Assembly: GCF_011038885.2 (NCBI RefSeq)
Contig: NZ_CP064952.1
Span: forward strand, 1,364,001-1,428,000
Direction of reading: 5' to 3'
Source of the DNA: Schaalia sp. ZJ405
GTDB taxonomy: Bacteria; Actinomycetota; Actinomycetes; Actinomycetales; Actinomycetaceae
DNA: 64,000 nucleotides
A model generated the notes under the pieces. The model did no database searches. It was not told the DNA's origin and worked only from the letters and a program-made list of their open reading frames with translations. The position numbers were made by a program, and so were the translations under genes. Positions 53,389-63,339 of the stretch are shown piece after piece. The stretch's first letter is position 1. Each line of letters starts with the position of its first letter.

Positions 53389-54318
53389 TCAGCCCGCGAC
53401 CAAGGCGTCGGCCCCGCCCACGATCTCGGTGATCTCCTGGGTGATCTCCGCCTGGCGGGCCGAATTGGCCAGACGTGTGTACTTCGTAATGAGTTCCTCA
53501 GCGTTGTCCGTTGCCGTGTGCATCGCCCGCTGACGCGACGCCAGTTCGGAAGCCGCCGACTGAAGAATGACGTTGTGAATACGGCTTCCCACATACTGCG
53601 GAAGAAGCGCCTCCAACACAGCCTCCGGAGACGGAATGAACTGATATTCAGGCAATGCTGCAGAAGGATCGTCGCTATAGCCGCGCTCTCCCACACGATT
53701 TTCATCGGCTTGCGGGGCATCAACGATGGTCAACGGAAGCATCTGGCGGACCTGAGGAACCTGGCTCATGAGGTTCTTGAACCGCGTGTACACCAGGTGT
53801 ACCTCGGACACGCCCCGAGTCGGATCAACGTCAACGAAGCGCCCGAGCAGTTCTTGAGCAATCTCGTGGCTTGTTGCCGACGTCGGATGATCCGATTCTC
53901 CTTCCCAGCTCCGCTCAATGGCCACGCCACGGAAGCGGAAATACGCCGCCGCGCGCCGACCGAAGGTGTAGAGAACAGGGGTCTTCCCGGATTGGGTCAA
54001 CCGCTCGATGAGTTTCTCAGATTCACGCAGAATCGTCGCTGAATAGGCACCAGCCATTCCGCGATCCGAGGCGATAACGAGGACGGCAACGCGCCCGGTA
54101 TCGGTGCGCTCACGCGTCAACGGATGGTCGAGGTCCGTGTGAACCGCAACGGCCGCCACCGCCTGGGTGAGTGCCTTTTCATACGGGCCGATCTCCGTTG
54201 CCGCACGACGGGCGGCCCCGATTCGTGACGCCGCAATCATCTCCATCGCGCGGAAGACCTTCGCAAGCGTGCGCGTCGACGCAATTCGCTGCTTATAGAT
54301 CCTCTGCTGTCCACCCAT
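53389..54318 (-). CDS. atpG: ATP synthase gamma subunit
   Basis: The 309-residue rotor subunit begins MGGQQRIYKQRIASTRTLAKVFRAMEMIAASRI, the conserved N-terminal helix. It ends with AMHTATDNAEELITKYTRLANSARQAEITQEITEIVGGADAL, the conserved C-terminal helix that turns inside the alpha/beta ring. The middle holds the Rossmann-like part with an insertion (SATSHEIAQELLGRFVDVD). It follows atpA by 3 bases. Confidence 0.97.
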   Translation of the reverse strand: MGGQQRIYKQRIASTRTLAKVFRAMEMIAASRIGAARRAATEIGPYEKALTQAVAAVAVHTDLDHPLTRERTDTGRVAVLVIASDRGMAGAYSATILRESEKLIERLTQSGKTPVLYTFGRRAAAYFRFRGVAIERSWEGESDHPTSATSHEIAQELLGRFVDVDPTRGVSEVHLVYTRFKNLMSQVPQVRQMLPLTIVDAPQADENRVGERGYSDDPSAALPEYQFIPSPEAVLEALLPQYVGSRIHNVILQSAASELASRQRAMHTATDNAEELITKYTRLANSARQAEITQEITEIVGGADALVAG

Positions 54319-54321
54319 TGA

Positions 54322-55959
54322 TCAGGCCTTCCCGCCCTGACGACCGCGGGTGATTTCCTCGTGAGCGATCTCTGCCTCAGTTTCGCCGCCGTCCTCGTCA
54401 ATGACACCGTGACCACCCGACACCCACTGATCGTGGCACTGCGTCACCTGTTGGCGCAGCGTCTCCTCAGTGTCGTCGTCGAGAACACCTGTCTCTTGGA
54501 TTGTTTCGAGGATCGATGTGTTGTGACGCAGATGGTTGATCAGCGTGCGCTCAAAGTCGAGGACGTCCTCGACTTCCAGATCATCAAGGAAGCCGTGCGT
54601 TCCCGCCCAAATCGAGGCGACCTGCTCGCTGACAGAATACGGCGAGGACTGCGGTTGCTTGAGCAACTCCATGAGGCGCTGACCGCGGGTCAACTGCTGG
54701 CGAGTTGCTGCATCAAGGTCGGAGGCGAACATCGCAAAGGCTGCCATTGACCGGTACTGAGCGAGCGTGAGCTTGAGCGTACCCGCGACTTTCTTCATGG
54801 CCTTGATCTGCGCGTCACCACCGACTCGGGACACCGAGATTCCGACATCCACGGCGGGTCGCTGGTTGGAGTTGAACAGATCGGACTGAAGGAAGATCTG
54901 ACCGTCGGTGATCGAAATGACGTTCGTCGGAATGTAGGCCGACACGTCGTTTGCCTTGGTTTCGATAATCGGAAGGCCCGTCATCGAACCGCCACCCAAT
55001 TCATCGGAGAGCTTCGCGCAGCGCTCAAGGAGGCGTGAGTGCAGGTAGAAGACATCACCGGGGTAGGCTTCACGCCCCGGCGGGCGGCGCAGAAGGAGCG
55101 ACACCGCACGGTAGGCCTCCGCCTGCTTGGAGAGGTCATCAAACACGATGAGGACGTGCTTGCCCTGATACATCCAGTGCTGCCCAATCGCTGAACCGGT
55201 GTAGGGAGCCATGTACTTGTAGCCCGCGGGATCGGATGCCGGGGATGCCACAATCGTTGTGTATTCAAGGGCTCCGGCATCTTCAAGCGTCGAACGCACC
55301 GACGCAATTGTTGACCCCTTCTGACCGATGGCAACGTAGATGCAGCGCACCTGCTTCTTCGGGTCACCCGAAAGCCAGTTGTCACGCTGGTTGAGAATCG
55401 TATCCAGCGCGATCGCTGTCTTTCCGGTCTTACGGTCACCGATGATCAGCTGACGCTGTCCACGACCAATCGGGATCATCGAGTCAATGGCCTTCAGACC
55501 GGTTTCCAGCGGCTCATGCACGGACTTACGCATCATGACGCCCGGGGCCTGAAGCTCCAACGCGCGACGCCCATCAATGTCCGTGATCTCTCCGCGGCCA
55601 TCGATCGGACGTCCCAGCGGATCGACTGTACGGCCGAGGTATCCGTCACCAACCGGAACTGACAGCACCTCCCCGGTGCGGCGGACAACCTGTCCTTCTT
55701 CGATCCCACCGAAATCGCCGAGGACGACGGCACCGATCTCACGCTGATCAAGGTTCATCGCCAGGCCAAGTGTGCCGTCCTCGAAAGTCAGCAGCTCATT
55801 GGCCATAGTGCCGGGCAGGCCCTCGACGTGGGCGATACCGTCGGCCGTTTCAGTAACACGCCCGATTTCCTCGGTTGCCACCTTCGAGGGGCGGTACGAG
55901 TCCATGAAGGAGTCCAACGCGCTGCGGATCTCCTCCGGACTGATTGACAGGTCAGCCAT
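54322..55959 (-). CDS. atpA: ATP synthase alpha subunit
   Basis: The 545-residue non-catalytic nucleotide-binding F1 subunit has the P-loop GDRKTGKT, the [35 protein letters not shown] segment and the signature [17 protein letters not shown]. The start is ATG 55959, which follows AAGGA at good distance; an ATG two codons earlier lies within that site. Its C terminus is acidic and includes IDEDGG, where a copy of the GTCCTCGT motif (54391-54398) is read in reverse. Confidence 0.98.
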   Translation of the reverse strand: MADLSISPEEIRSALDSFMDSYRPSKVATEEIGRVTETADGIAHVEGLPGTMANELLTFEDGTLGLAMNLDQREIGAVVLGDFGGIEEGQVVRRTGEVLSVPVGDGYLGRTVDPLGRPIDGRGEITDIDGRRALELQAPGVMMRKSVHEPLETGLKAIDSMIPIGRGQRQLIIGDRKTGKTAIALDTILNQRDNWLSGDPKKQVRCIYVAIGQKGSTIASVRSTLEDAGALEYTTIVASPASDPAGYKYMAPYTGSAIGQHWMYQGKHVLIVFDDLSKQAEAYRAVSLLLRRPPGREAYPGDVFYLHSRLLERCAKLSDELGGGSMTGLPIIETKANDVSAYIPTNVISITDGQIFLQSDLFNSNQRPAVDVGISVSRVGGDAQIKAMKKVAGTLKLTLAQYRSMAAFAMFASDLDAATRQQLTRGQRLMELLKQPQSSPYSVSEQVASIWAGTHGFLDDLEVEDVLDFERTLINHLRHNTSILETIQETGVLDDDTEETLRQQVTQCHDQWVSGGHGVIDEDGGETEAEIAHEEITRGRQGGKA

Positions 55960-56028
55960 GAGCATTCCTTCTGTGTGCGGTATGAGAGTTACGAGTAGTG
56001 GGCGGATGAGCCACGAGCCGGCTCAGTT

Positions 56029-56847
56029 CTAACGTGCCAGGCGGCGTTGCAGATCAGCTAGCCGGGTAGCCAGCGACGCATCGACCGACGTTGCACCCGA
56101 AACGATGCGGAATCCTCCAACAACATCCGGGTTGACCGATAGCGCCAGAGAAAGTTCCTTGCCGAAACGCTTCGTGAGAATTTCTCTCAGACGATCGACT
56201 TGTGCGGCAGATAGCTGTGTCGCTGTTTCCACGGTGACGAGGAGGCGATCGCGTAGCGTTGCTGCCCACCGGGCGAAACGACGGAGATTATGCAGAAGAC
56301 GACCGTGACGAGAACGTCCAACGCCGCGGCGCAGCAGCCTCATCGTCCAGGGTGACACATGAGATGAGAAAACCGTTGAGGCCAGGTCGGCACGCTCGCG
56401 AGACGAGTATTCTTTCATGTCCGACAGTCGTTGACGCAGCTCCCGGTGATCTGTCAAAACCTCGATGAGGTTCATCAGTTCGTGCTCCACGGTGACGATC
56501 ATGTCTGCGCGTTGCGCATCCGTCAGCACCGCAAGGATCCCCAAAACTTCAAGTGAGTTCTTCAGGTCGCTTGGATTTGACCAGTGATCGGCCACCATGA
56601 CATCGAGGACGCTCAGCGTCGCGGGAGCCAGGTGAGAGGAAAACGCACCGGCGACAAGGGCCTGCTTATCGGCGCTATCACGCCCCGGGTCTGTCAACGC
56701 ACGGCGCAGCTGAGAGTTCGTTGCAACGACATCAGCCAACCCGAAGAAGTCCTCCGCAACGCGCATGACATCCGTACCCGCCGGGGCAAGCGCCTGGTCG
56801 AGTTCCTTCACGTACGCAACGGATTCGATTCTTCCTTCGCCGTTCAT
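56029..56847 (-). CDS. atpH: ATP synthase delta subunit
   Basis: The 272-residue peripheral-stalk subunit is of the longer actinobacterial size. It has the N-terminal helical bundle (about 1-110) and a C-terminal beta/helix part with LRLLVTVETATQLSAAQVDRLREIL- and VDASLATRLADLQRRL-like ends of the OSCP family. It is not fused to the b subunit as in mycobacteria. The start overlaps atpF by four bases (ATGA-type). It links F1 to the b dimer. Confidence 0.93.
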   Translation of the reverse strand: MNGEGRIESVAYVKELDQALAPAGTDVMRVAEDFFGLADVVATNSQLRRALTDPGRDSADKQALVAGAFSSHLAPATLSVLDVMVADHWSNPSDLKNSLEVLGILAVLTDAQRADMIVTVEHELMNLIEVLTDHRELRQRLSDMKEYSSRERADLASTVFSSHVSPWTMRLLRRGVGRSRHGRLLHNLRRFARWAATLRDRLLVTVETATQLSAAQVDRLREILTKRFGKELSLALSVNPDVVGGFRIVSGATSVDASLATRLADLQRRLAR

Positions 56848-57410
56848 CGCGTTTCCACCTGCTGTGCGGCCGCAGAGTCGGCTTCGAGATCGTCAAGGAA
56901 ACGATCAATGACACGAGAGGTCAGTTCCTGATCTTTCAGGTGCTCACCGATGATCTTCTCCGCCAATTCGCTGGCCAAGAGTCCAACATCGGAACGCAAG
57001 GAGATTTCTGCGGCCTGACGTTCGGCAAGAATCTGACGCTCCGCGGTATCGATGATCCGCGCGGATTCGTCCTGAGCTTCCGATCTGGCGGCCTGGATGA
57101 TCCTCTTGGCATCTTCGTGAGCAGCGTCGCGAATTCCCTGGGCATCCACCTGGGCTTGACGAATGAGTTCGTCACGTTCCCGAGCGGCAGCAGCCCGGTC
57201 TTCTTTCGCCTTTTCCGCAGCTCCCAGCCCCTCGGCGATCTTCTCTTGGCGTTCATCGAGCGTCTGGTAGAGACGCGGCAGTGCGAACTTGCCAACGATG
57301 ATCAGGAGGACGAGGAGAACAACCGCCGACCAGAAGATCTCATACAGCGGTGGGAAGACAACGTCGAGACCCCCGACTTCCTCCCCCGACGCAGCGATAA
57401 TCTGGTTCAT
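56844..57410 (-). CDS. atpF: ATP synthase b subunit
   Basis: The 188-residue subunit has one N-terminal membrane helix (LYEIFWSAVVLLVLLIIVGKFALPRLY) and then a long charged coiled coil (QKIAEGLGAAEKAKEDRAAAARERDELIRQAQVDA onward), which forms the stator with delta. ATG 57410 is chosen; an upstream TTG would add three residues. It lies 5 bases after the atpE stop. Confidence 0.95.
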   Translation of the reverse strand: MNQIIAASGEEVGGLDVVFPPLYEIFWSAVVLLVLLIIVGKFALPRLYQTLDERQEKIAEGLGAAEKAKEDRAAAARERDELIRQAQVDAQGIRDAAHEDAKRIIQAARSEAQDESARIIDTAERQILAERQAAEISLRSDVGLLASELAEKIIGEHLKDQELTSRVIDRFLDDLEADSAAAQQVETR

Positions 57411-57415
57411 CAGAA

Positions 57416-57667
<252 letters not shown>

Positions 57668-57679
57668 TCATCGATCGAC

Positions 57680-58600
57680 CTAGTGGCTTTCGATGGACAA
57701 CTTGATGTAAACAGCGGAGAGGATCGTGAAAATGTACGCCTGGATGAAGGCAACAAAAATCTCGAACCCCGTCATGATGAACATCGCCGCTCCGGTCAGC
57801 ACACCCGTCGCTGAGAGAGCGGAGAGCTGCTGAAGGAGGAACGCTGTTCCAAAGTAGGTCATGCCAAGAAGCAAGTGCCCGGCGATCATGTTGCACAGGA
57901 GACGCAAGGTCAGCGTCACCGGACGGACAATGAAGTTCGACAGGAATTCAATCGGCGTGATGAGGAGGTAGATCGGCTTGGGTAAGCCCGCGGGCACAAG
58001 CTGAGACTTCAAGAATCCACCAACCCCGTGCGCACGGATCCCCGCACCGATGAAAATCACGTAGGAGATGAGTGCGAAGACCAGCGGAACCGCGACCACC
58101 GACGAGGCAGCAATGTTGATTCCAGGGATCACACCGGCAAGATTCATGAAAAGCACCGAGAAAAAGGCAAACCCGGTGAAACCTGCGAAGCGACGCCCCT
58201 GCTTGTTCCCCAGCATCTCCAGCGCAACGTTCGTACGAATGTACTCCGCGATCACCTCGATAACGGCTTGGCCGCGGCCCGGAATGAGCTTGGGACGACG
58301 GGCAACACCAAGCATCACCAGAATCAGGAGGAGGGCCATAATGACACGTGCAAGCGTGAGGCGATTAGCCTCAAAGAACGTGCCGTCACCGAAGATTGCC
58401 GAGGGGAAGAAGTCTGCAAGTCCCGGCTGATGAGGAGCCTTCGTGAACGCGGGAACCGCCGTGACCGCAATGACGACAACGAGGAGGCCACACAGCACCC
58501 AGTACCACAGCGGCAACGGCTTCTTCGCGGCCTTCTGCGAAGTTACGCTTTGAGTAGTCAGGGGGACCTCCTGAGCGTCTCGAACATCGTTGGCGGACAA
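57680..58600 (-). CDS. atpB: ATP synthase a subunit
   Basis: The 306-residue membrane subunit holds the proton half-channels. The essential Arg is in VRPVTLTLRLLCNMIAGHLLLG, and conserved segments GVARRPKLIPGRGQAVIEVIAEYIRTNV and GFTGFAFFSVLFMNLAGVIPGIN are present. The start is uncertain. TTG 58600 (MSANDV) follows GAGGAAG at good spacing. A CTG at 58561 follows a perfect AGGAGG (58572-58567) at 5 bases. A GTG at 58642 lacks a site. No ATG fits, so a rare codon is used in any case. It is first of the F-ATP synthase core after atpI. Confidence 0.9.
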   Translation of the reverse strand: MSANDVRDAQEVPLTTQSVTSQKAAKKPLPLWYWVLCGLLVVVIAVTAVPAFTKAPHQPGLADFFPSAIFGDGTFFEANRLTLARVIMALLLILVMLGVARRPKLIPGRGQAVIEVIAEYIRTNVALEMLGNKQGRRFAGFTGFAFFSVLFMNLAGVIPGINIAASSVVAVPLVFALISYVIFIGAGIRAHGVGGFLKSQLVPAGLPKPIYLLITPIEFLSNFIVRPVTLTLRLLCNMIAGHLLLGMTYFGTAFLLQQLSALSATGVLTGAAMFIMTGFEIFVAFIQAYIFTILSAVYIKLSIESH

Positions 58601-58764
58601 GTTTTCTTCCTCGTCAAGGAACCTCGTATATGGTACCAGCACCCGGCGTTGTTACCAGTCCCCGTCACCCGCATTCCCCCGATGAGTGTCCATGTTCACG
58701 CCTGATTTTGGCGCGCGCACGTCAACCCGCACTGAACGTCCCTGAGGGTGCGCGCTCGTCCTCG

Positions 58765-59217
58765 TCAATGAGAAGAGGAATCTCCGCTAAGAAACGACTG
58801 GTCGACAGTCATCTGACGCATCGACGACAGAACGAAAACCTGCGAGAACGATGCGACAAGAATCGCGAGGATCGCCGCGATTGCGGGGAAACGAATATCG
58901 ACACCAAGGGCACGCGGAACGTAGAGACTGAGAATGAGAATCCCCACCTTCACCGCGTAGGACCCAAGCACCCAGGCAACGACGCGCGAGGAGTCACGGC
59001 TGGCACGCGCAAGGAAAAACCACTCTGCCACGAGGACGAGGAGGGTCGTTGCCACCGCAAGGCACGCGGATAAGGCAGGCATGTGCAGGACGAGGGCGAC
59101 GATGCCCTCACCGAGAACGAGGACAACCCCGGCGACGCTCAGGAGATGAACCAAACGGCGAATCGCCTGATCAAGGGGGCTCATCGGCGACAAAGACGAA
59201 GATGGCACGAAGGTCAC
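58765..59217 (-). CDS. AtpI-like membrane protein
   Basis: The 150-residue protein has four hydrophobic helices and lies where actinobacteria encode AtpI or a similar protein before atpB. Hydrophobic segments at about 25-50, 51-70, 83-102 and 108-128 and a loop of charged residues fit. AtpI helps assemble the c-ring, and relatives may carry Mg2+ or Ca2+. It overlaps the WecA-like gene by four bases. Its 3' end coincides with a GTCCTCGT copy (58758-58765). The family is inferred partly from place. Confidence 0.8.
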   Translation of the reverse strand: MTFVPSSSLSPMSPLDQAIRRLVHLLSVAGVVLVLGEGIVALVLHMPALSACLAVATTLLVLVAEWFFLARASRDSSRVVAWVLGSYAVKVGILILSLYVPRALGVDIRFPAIAAILAILVASFSQVFVLSSMRQMTVDQSFLSGDSSSH

Positions 59218-60350
59218 TCCTTGGAAGTGGGAGGCAGCACCCGTCGTCGGTTCGCGGAACGAGACAGGTGACGCGCATTGGGGAATTCAGACAAGGTCAA
59301 GGCAACCGCAACCAAGAAAGCCGGAATCGTAAAGACAAGGACCCGGGTCCACTCAGTGACGAGTAACCCAACGGCGGGGAGGCAGACAATTGCCGTCCAC
59401 ATCCACAGGATCGCCACGACCGATCGGTGCGAGTGTCCACGCAGAAGAAGCCGGTCATGGAAATGCGAACGATCTGCCTTGAAGGGGCTGTGACCGCGAA
59501 GCATTCGGCGGATCGACGTCACAACAAGATCCGCTACCGGCATGAAAATCACCGACAGAGGCAGCAGAAGCGGCAGCACACCAACGAAGATCTGCTGACC
59601 CCCCAACTGCGACGGGTCGATCTGGCCGGTGACAATAATGCCCGCTCCGGCAAGAACGAGACCAAGAGTTTCCGCTCCCCCACCCATCATGATCGAGGAC
59701 GGGTGGAAATTGAACCACAGGAAACCCAGGCACACGCCCATGAGGGCAATGACTGCCAGCGACGCGGTTGTCGCATAGGACGCTGCGCCCATGATCCGGG
59801 TGAGGATGTAGGAATAGATAAAGAACGCTCCCGCTCCGATCGCGACCATTCCGGCAGCGAGCCCATCAAGTCCGTCAATGAAGTTCACCGCGTTGACGAT
59901 GCCGACGACAAGGAAAACCGTGACGATGAGCGACAGCCGCGATGAGCCGATCGTCACACCGAAAATCGGGAAGGTCACCAGCTGAACACCGTAGAAGGCC
60001 ATGACTCCGGCGATGAGGATCTGACCGGCAAGTTTCGCCATCCAGTCGAGCTCAAAGATGTCGTCAATGACCCCCAAGACACACATGGCGGCCGCGGCTC
60101 CCATGAGCGCCCAAGGAACGTGTGTTGTAAAGAGCGGAACCATGTACGGGATCCGCGATGCCACAAGCATCGTCACAAGCAATCCGATGGTCATCGCGAC
60201 CCCGCCGAGGCGTGGAATAGGCTGGGCCTGAAGGTCTCGGCTCCTGAGCTCAGGAACAATCCCCCACGTGACGCATGCCCACCGTACGAGGGGAGTCATC
60301 AACACGGTGACCCCCATCGCGACGAGCATGAGGAGGAGATAAACCTTCAT
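59214..60350 (-). CDS. WecA/MraY-family polyprenyl-phosphate sugar-1-phosphate transferase
   Basis: The integral membrane enzyme (about 378 residues from ATG 60350) joins UDP-GlcNAc and polyprenyl phosphate to start a cell-wall polymer. Family motifs are GVIDDIFELDW (the DD of the first loop), VNFIDGLDGLAAG, and the last-loop HFHDRLLLRGHSHR with its His cluster, in about 11 helices. Its position between tsaC and atpI is the conserved actinobacterial rfe/wecA place. The frame extends to GTG 60455 with a basic leader; I prefer the ATG at 60350, where the first membrane helix starts. Exact sugar is unproven. Confidence 0.9.
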   Translation of the reverse strand: MKVYLLLMLVAMGVTVLMTPLVRWACVTWGIVPELRSRDLQAQPIPRLGGVAMTIGLLVTMLVASRIPYMVPLFTTHVPWALMGAAAAMCVLGVIDDIFELDWMAKLAGQILIAGVMAFYGVQLVTFPIFGVTIGSSRLSLIVTVFLVVGIVNAVNFIDGLDGLAAGMVAIGAGAFFIYSYILTRIMGAASYATTASLAVIALMGVCLGFLWFNFHPSSIMMGGGAETLGLVLAGAGIIVTGQIDPSQLGGQQIFVGVLPLLLPLSVIFMPVADLVVTSIRRMLRGHSPFKADRSHFHDRLLLRGHSHRSVVAILWMWTAIVCLPAVGLLVTEWTRVLVFTIPAFLVAVALTLSEFPNARHLSRSANRRRVLPPTSKE

Positions 60351-60478
60351 CCGTTGCGGGTTTTCCTTTGTTCTCGAAAGTCGTGTCAGTCTCTGGCGTG
60401 GCATCGAGGCCGAGAGCGGTTGTTCAGATTCCTTCCCAAGCGAAGCTGCGGACACAGCCTACGACGAGCAACGCTGAC

Positions 60479-61135
60479 TTAAACGGACCGAACGTCACAC
60501 CCGATCACCTCAGACAGCTGCGACAAGGATAAAGCGCCGACGCGGATTGCGGCGACCCCGCCATGCGCAAGGTCAAGAATCGTTGAGGGGGTTGAGGACT
60601 GTGTCGGTCCGGCATCAACGTACCCTGCGATTGAGTCACCGAATGCCTCTTGCGCTTGGGCAACAGTGGTTGCTGGTGGCTGCCCCGTCTTATTCGCACT
60701 GGTCACAGCCATCGGCCCGGTTTTTTCCAGCAGGGTGAGCATCGCCGGATGATTCGGCATACGCAAGGCAACCGTCCCACCGGTTTCCCCCAGATCCCAT
60801 CCCAGGTTCGGCCTCGCCGGAAGGATCACGGTCAGCGCACCCGGCCAGAAAGTCCCCGTCAAAGCTCCCACCGCCTCAGCGGCTGACCTCGGGATGATAC
60901 AGATTTTCTCAATGTCATCTGGGTGATGGACGAGGACGGGCGGCGGCATATGCCTGCCCCGGCCTTTGGCTGCGAGCACATTGAGCACGGCCTCGGGATC
61001 ATCGGCTCGCGCACCAATTCCATACACCGTATCCGTGGGAACAACGAGGACGCCGCCTGCACTAACCAGGTCGCTCGCCAATGTCAAGTCGTCACAGTTC
61101 CACGAGGGAATCACTGAAAATACGTGTGCCGTCAC
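60479..61135 (-). CDS. tsaC: L-threonylcarbamoyladenylate synthase
   Basis: The 218-residue YrdC/Sua5-type enzyme makes threonylcarbamoyl-AMP from threonine, bicarbonate and ATP for tRNA t6A37. Family features are VVPTDTVYGIGARADDPEAV, the ligand-binding KGRGRHMPPPVLVHHPDDI, LRMPNHPAMLTLLEKTGPMAVTSANKTGQPP and the final VRVGAL-type end (AAIRVGALS). It overlaps prmC by four bases (ATGA), so it is in an operon with prfA and prmC. Two GTCCTCGT copies lie in it. Confidence 0.95.
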   Translation of the reverse strand: MTAHVFSVIPSWNCDDLTLASDLVSAGGVLVVPTDTVYGIGARADDPEAVLNVLAAKGRGRHMPPPVLVHHPDDIEKICIIPRSAAEAVGALTGTFWPGALTVILPARPNLGWDLGETGGTVALRMPNHPAMLTLLEKTGPMAVTSANKTGQPPATTVAQAQEAFGDSIAGYVDAGPTQSSTPSTILDLAHGGVAAIRVGALSLSQLSEVIGCDVRSV

Positions 61136-62163
61136 GGAAGAATTCTCTCACTTCTCACTGCGTGACCCGAAGATACAGCGGCGGTTTCATCCGAAAGTAC
61201 GACTGCGCAATCACCTGAGCGAGGTGCTCGTGCCCGAAGAAAACGCTCGGTTCCGCCAAGATCGCGTTGTGTCGTGATGTCAACGAAGCCGAGTTTTTGC
61301 GCAGCGTGGCGCATGAGGGACGATTGGCTCGGTGAATGTTCAACAACAACCAGTCCACCGGGGGCAAGAAAGTCTCGGGCGCGGCGAAGAATCGCCGTCG
61401 GAACGTCCATCCCGTCCTCGCCTCCACCGTAGAGAGCGAGCGCAGGATCAGCCGCAGCCTCAGGTTGTGTCGGCGCTTCACATGGGGGAACGTAAGGGGG
61501 ATTTGACACAACAACATCAACTAATCCGTTGAGTTCTGACAAAACCTGAGCGTCGGTGGCATCCCCGGGGACAACGCGAACCCCGCCGGGAGCAAGCCGG
61601 TCAACGTTTACCCGAGCAAGACCCACGGCATCGGGATCGAGTTCGACAGCGTACACGCGGGACCCGGGAACTTCCGTTGCCACCGCCAGTGCAATCGCCC
61701 CCGAACCTGTGCACAGGTCAACAACGATCGGAGATTGTTGCGCGTCCTCGTTCACTGGTGTGCGCGGCGTCGTGGCATTGATCGTGCGAAGGTGATCGAT
61801 AGCCGCTCCCGCAACACTTTCTGTCTCTGGACGAACAACGAACACGCCGGGCGCCGAGCGCAATGTCAGGGAACGGAAGTACATTCGTCCCGTGATGTGC
61901 TGCAAAGGCACGCGCGCACACCGTCGATGAACACCATCAATGAATCGGTGGATCACATCGGCATCGACCGGTTGAGGAATACTCCACGTTGAGCTCGTCT
62001 GCGCAGCCCATTCGAGGAGCTCTCGTGCCTCAATATGACCATTGACCTCGCCGATCGCACTCAGCTGCATCCTTGCCCAGCGCAGCAGTGAGGCAACCGT
62101 TGTTCCGGGATTGTCGTCCTCGTCTGGCTGACCGTCACCGACGAAGGTCCGCCGCTCAGCCAT
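61132..62163 (-). CDS. prmC: Peptide chain release factor N5-glutamine methyltransferase
   Basis: The 343-residue SAM enzyme methylates the glutamine of the GGQ motif in release factors. SAM is bound by [32 protein letters not shown], and the catalytic NPPY is in [40 protein letters not shown] is the conserved region that precedes it. ATG 62163 overlaps the prfA stop by eight bases (ATGGCTGA); the frame extends upstream without similarity. Its target PrfA is encoded immediately before it. The last about 40 residues are an extension with no clear role. Confidence 0.95.
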   Translation of the reverse strand: MAERRTFVGDGQPDEDDNPGTTVASLLRWARMQLSAIGEVNGHIEARELLEWAAQTSSTWSIPQPVDADVIHRFIDGVHRRCARVPLQHITGRMYFRSLTLRSAPGVFVVRPETESVAGAAIDHLRTINATTPRTPVNEDAQQSPIVVDLCTGSGAIALAVATEVPGSRVYAVELDPDAVGLARVNVDRLAPGGVRVVPGDATDAQVLSELNGLVDVVVSNPPYVPPCEAPTQPEAAADPALALYGGGEDGMDVPTAILRRARDFLAPGGLVVVEHSPSQSSLMRHAAQKLGFVDITTQRDLGGTERFLRARAPRSGDCAVVLSDETAAVSSGHAVRSERILP

Positions 62164-63262
62164 TCGCCGCGGATGCCAGGCGCTCGGCCTCGTCAACTTC
62201 CTGAAGCGAGGCAATGACATCGGTGAGCGCCCCAGCAAGTACCTGGTCGAGATTGTGGGCTTTGTATCCCGTTCGGTGATCAGTGATCCGATTCTCAGGG
62301 AAGTTATACGTCCGAATACGTTCCGAACGGTCGACCGTGCGCACCTGCGACCTGCGCTGAGCGGATGCTTCCTCTTCTTTGCGTGTCCGAGCCTCTGCCG
62401 CCAGACGTGACGCGAGGACGCGCAGTGCCGCCTCTTTGTTCTGCAATTGCGACTTCTCGTTCTGCATCGACACGACAATTCCTGAGGGCAGGTGCGTGAT
62501 ACGAACCGCAGAATCCGTTGTGTTCACGGACTGTCCGCCGGGGCCCGAGGACCGATACACGTCAATGCGCAGGTCATTGGGGTCAATGACGATTTCGCCC
62601 TCGTCCTCGATCTCAGGCATGACAAAAACTCCGGCGGCGCTGGTGTGGATGCGTCCTTGAGATTCCGTCACAGGAACGCGCTGCACGCGGTGAACCCCAC
62701 CCTCAAATTTCAGATGTGCCCACACGCCCTGGTCAGGTGCAGGAGTCCCTTTTGCTCGAATCGCTAGGGTGATGTCTTTATAGCCGCCGAGTTCCGTGTG
62801 GGTCGCCGACAGCTCCGTGACGCTCCACCCCTGTGTCTCGGCGTATCGCGCATACATTCGGGCCAGATCCGACGCGAAAAGCGCCGACTCTTCTCCCCCC
62901 TCGCCCGCTTTGATTTCGAGAATAGTGTCGAGGGCGTCCTCGGGATCACGGGGAGCAAGGATCGTCATTAACGCATCGTGGGCGTTGTCGAGTTCATTTT
63001 CGAGGGCGGGGATCTCTTCAGCGAAACTGGAATCCTCATCGGCGAGTTCCCGGGCCGCTCCCAGGTCATCACGGGCCGCAGTGAAACGATCAGCCGCAGC
63101 CTTGATACGTCCCAGCTCGGCGTAACGACGCCCGACCTTACGCATGAGCGAAGGATCAGCCAGGGTCTGCGGGGCAGACATCTGCGCCTCAACCTCACGG
63201 TATTCGTTGAGAATGGGGCCGAGAGCCGAAAGCTCGTCGTCCGCAGGATTTTCAGAAGTCAT
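62156..63262 (-). CDS. prfA: Peptide chain release factor 1
   Basis: The 368-residue factor ends translation at UAA/UAG. The stop-codon-reading tripeptide is PVT (197-199 in [19 protein letters not shown]), and the catalytic GGQ is at 242-244 in [24 protein letters not shown]. It is first in prfA-prmC-tsaC-wecA-like. The 5' side has about 80 bases before the partial IS1249-like element, so the promoter must be close to or inside that element's left flank. Confidence 0.97.
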   Translation of the reverse strand: MTSENPADDELSALGPILNEYREVEAQMSAPQTLADPSLMRKVGRRYAELGRIKAAADRFTAARDDLGAARELADEDSSFAEEIPALENELDNAHDALMTILAPRDPEDALDTILEIKAGEGGEESALFASDLARMYARYAETQGWSVTELSATHTELGGYKDITLAIRAKGTPAPDQGVWAHLKFEGGVHRVQRVPVTESQGRIHTSAAGVFVMPEIEDEGEIVIDPNDLRIDVYRSSGPGGQSVNTTDSAVRITHLPSGIVVSMQNEKSQLQNKEAALRVLASRLAAEARTRKEEEASAQRRSQVRTVDRSERIRTYNFPENRITDHRTGYKAHNLDQVLAGALTDVIASLQEVDEAERLASAANG

Positions 63263-63339
63263 CGGGTTGTCTCCAACTCACAGGGTCGTCACCGGCACAC
63301 ACAGGTCTGTCGGTCGAAAGAAAGCCTAGCGAAGATGTG

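Noticed and set aside
62164..62478. A longer N terminus for prmC starting at 62478
   Set aside because: These 105 codons overlap the end of prfA and look like prfA read out of frame. ATG 62163 gives the family's normal start.
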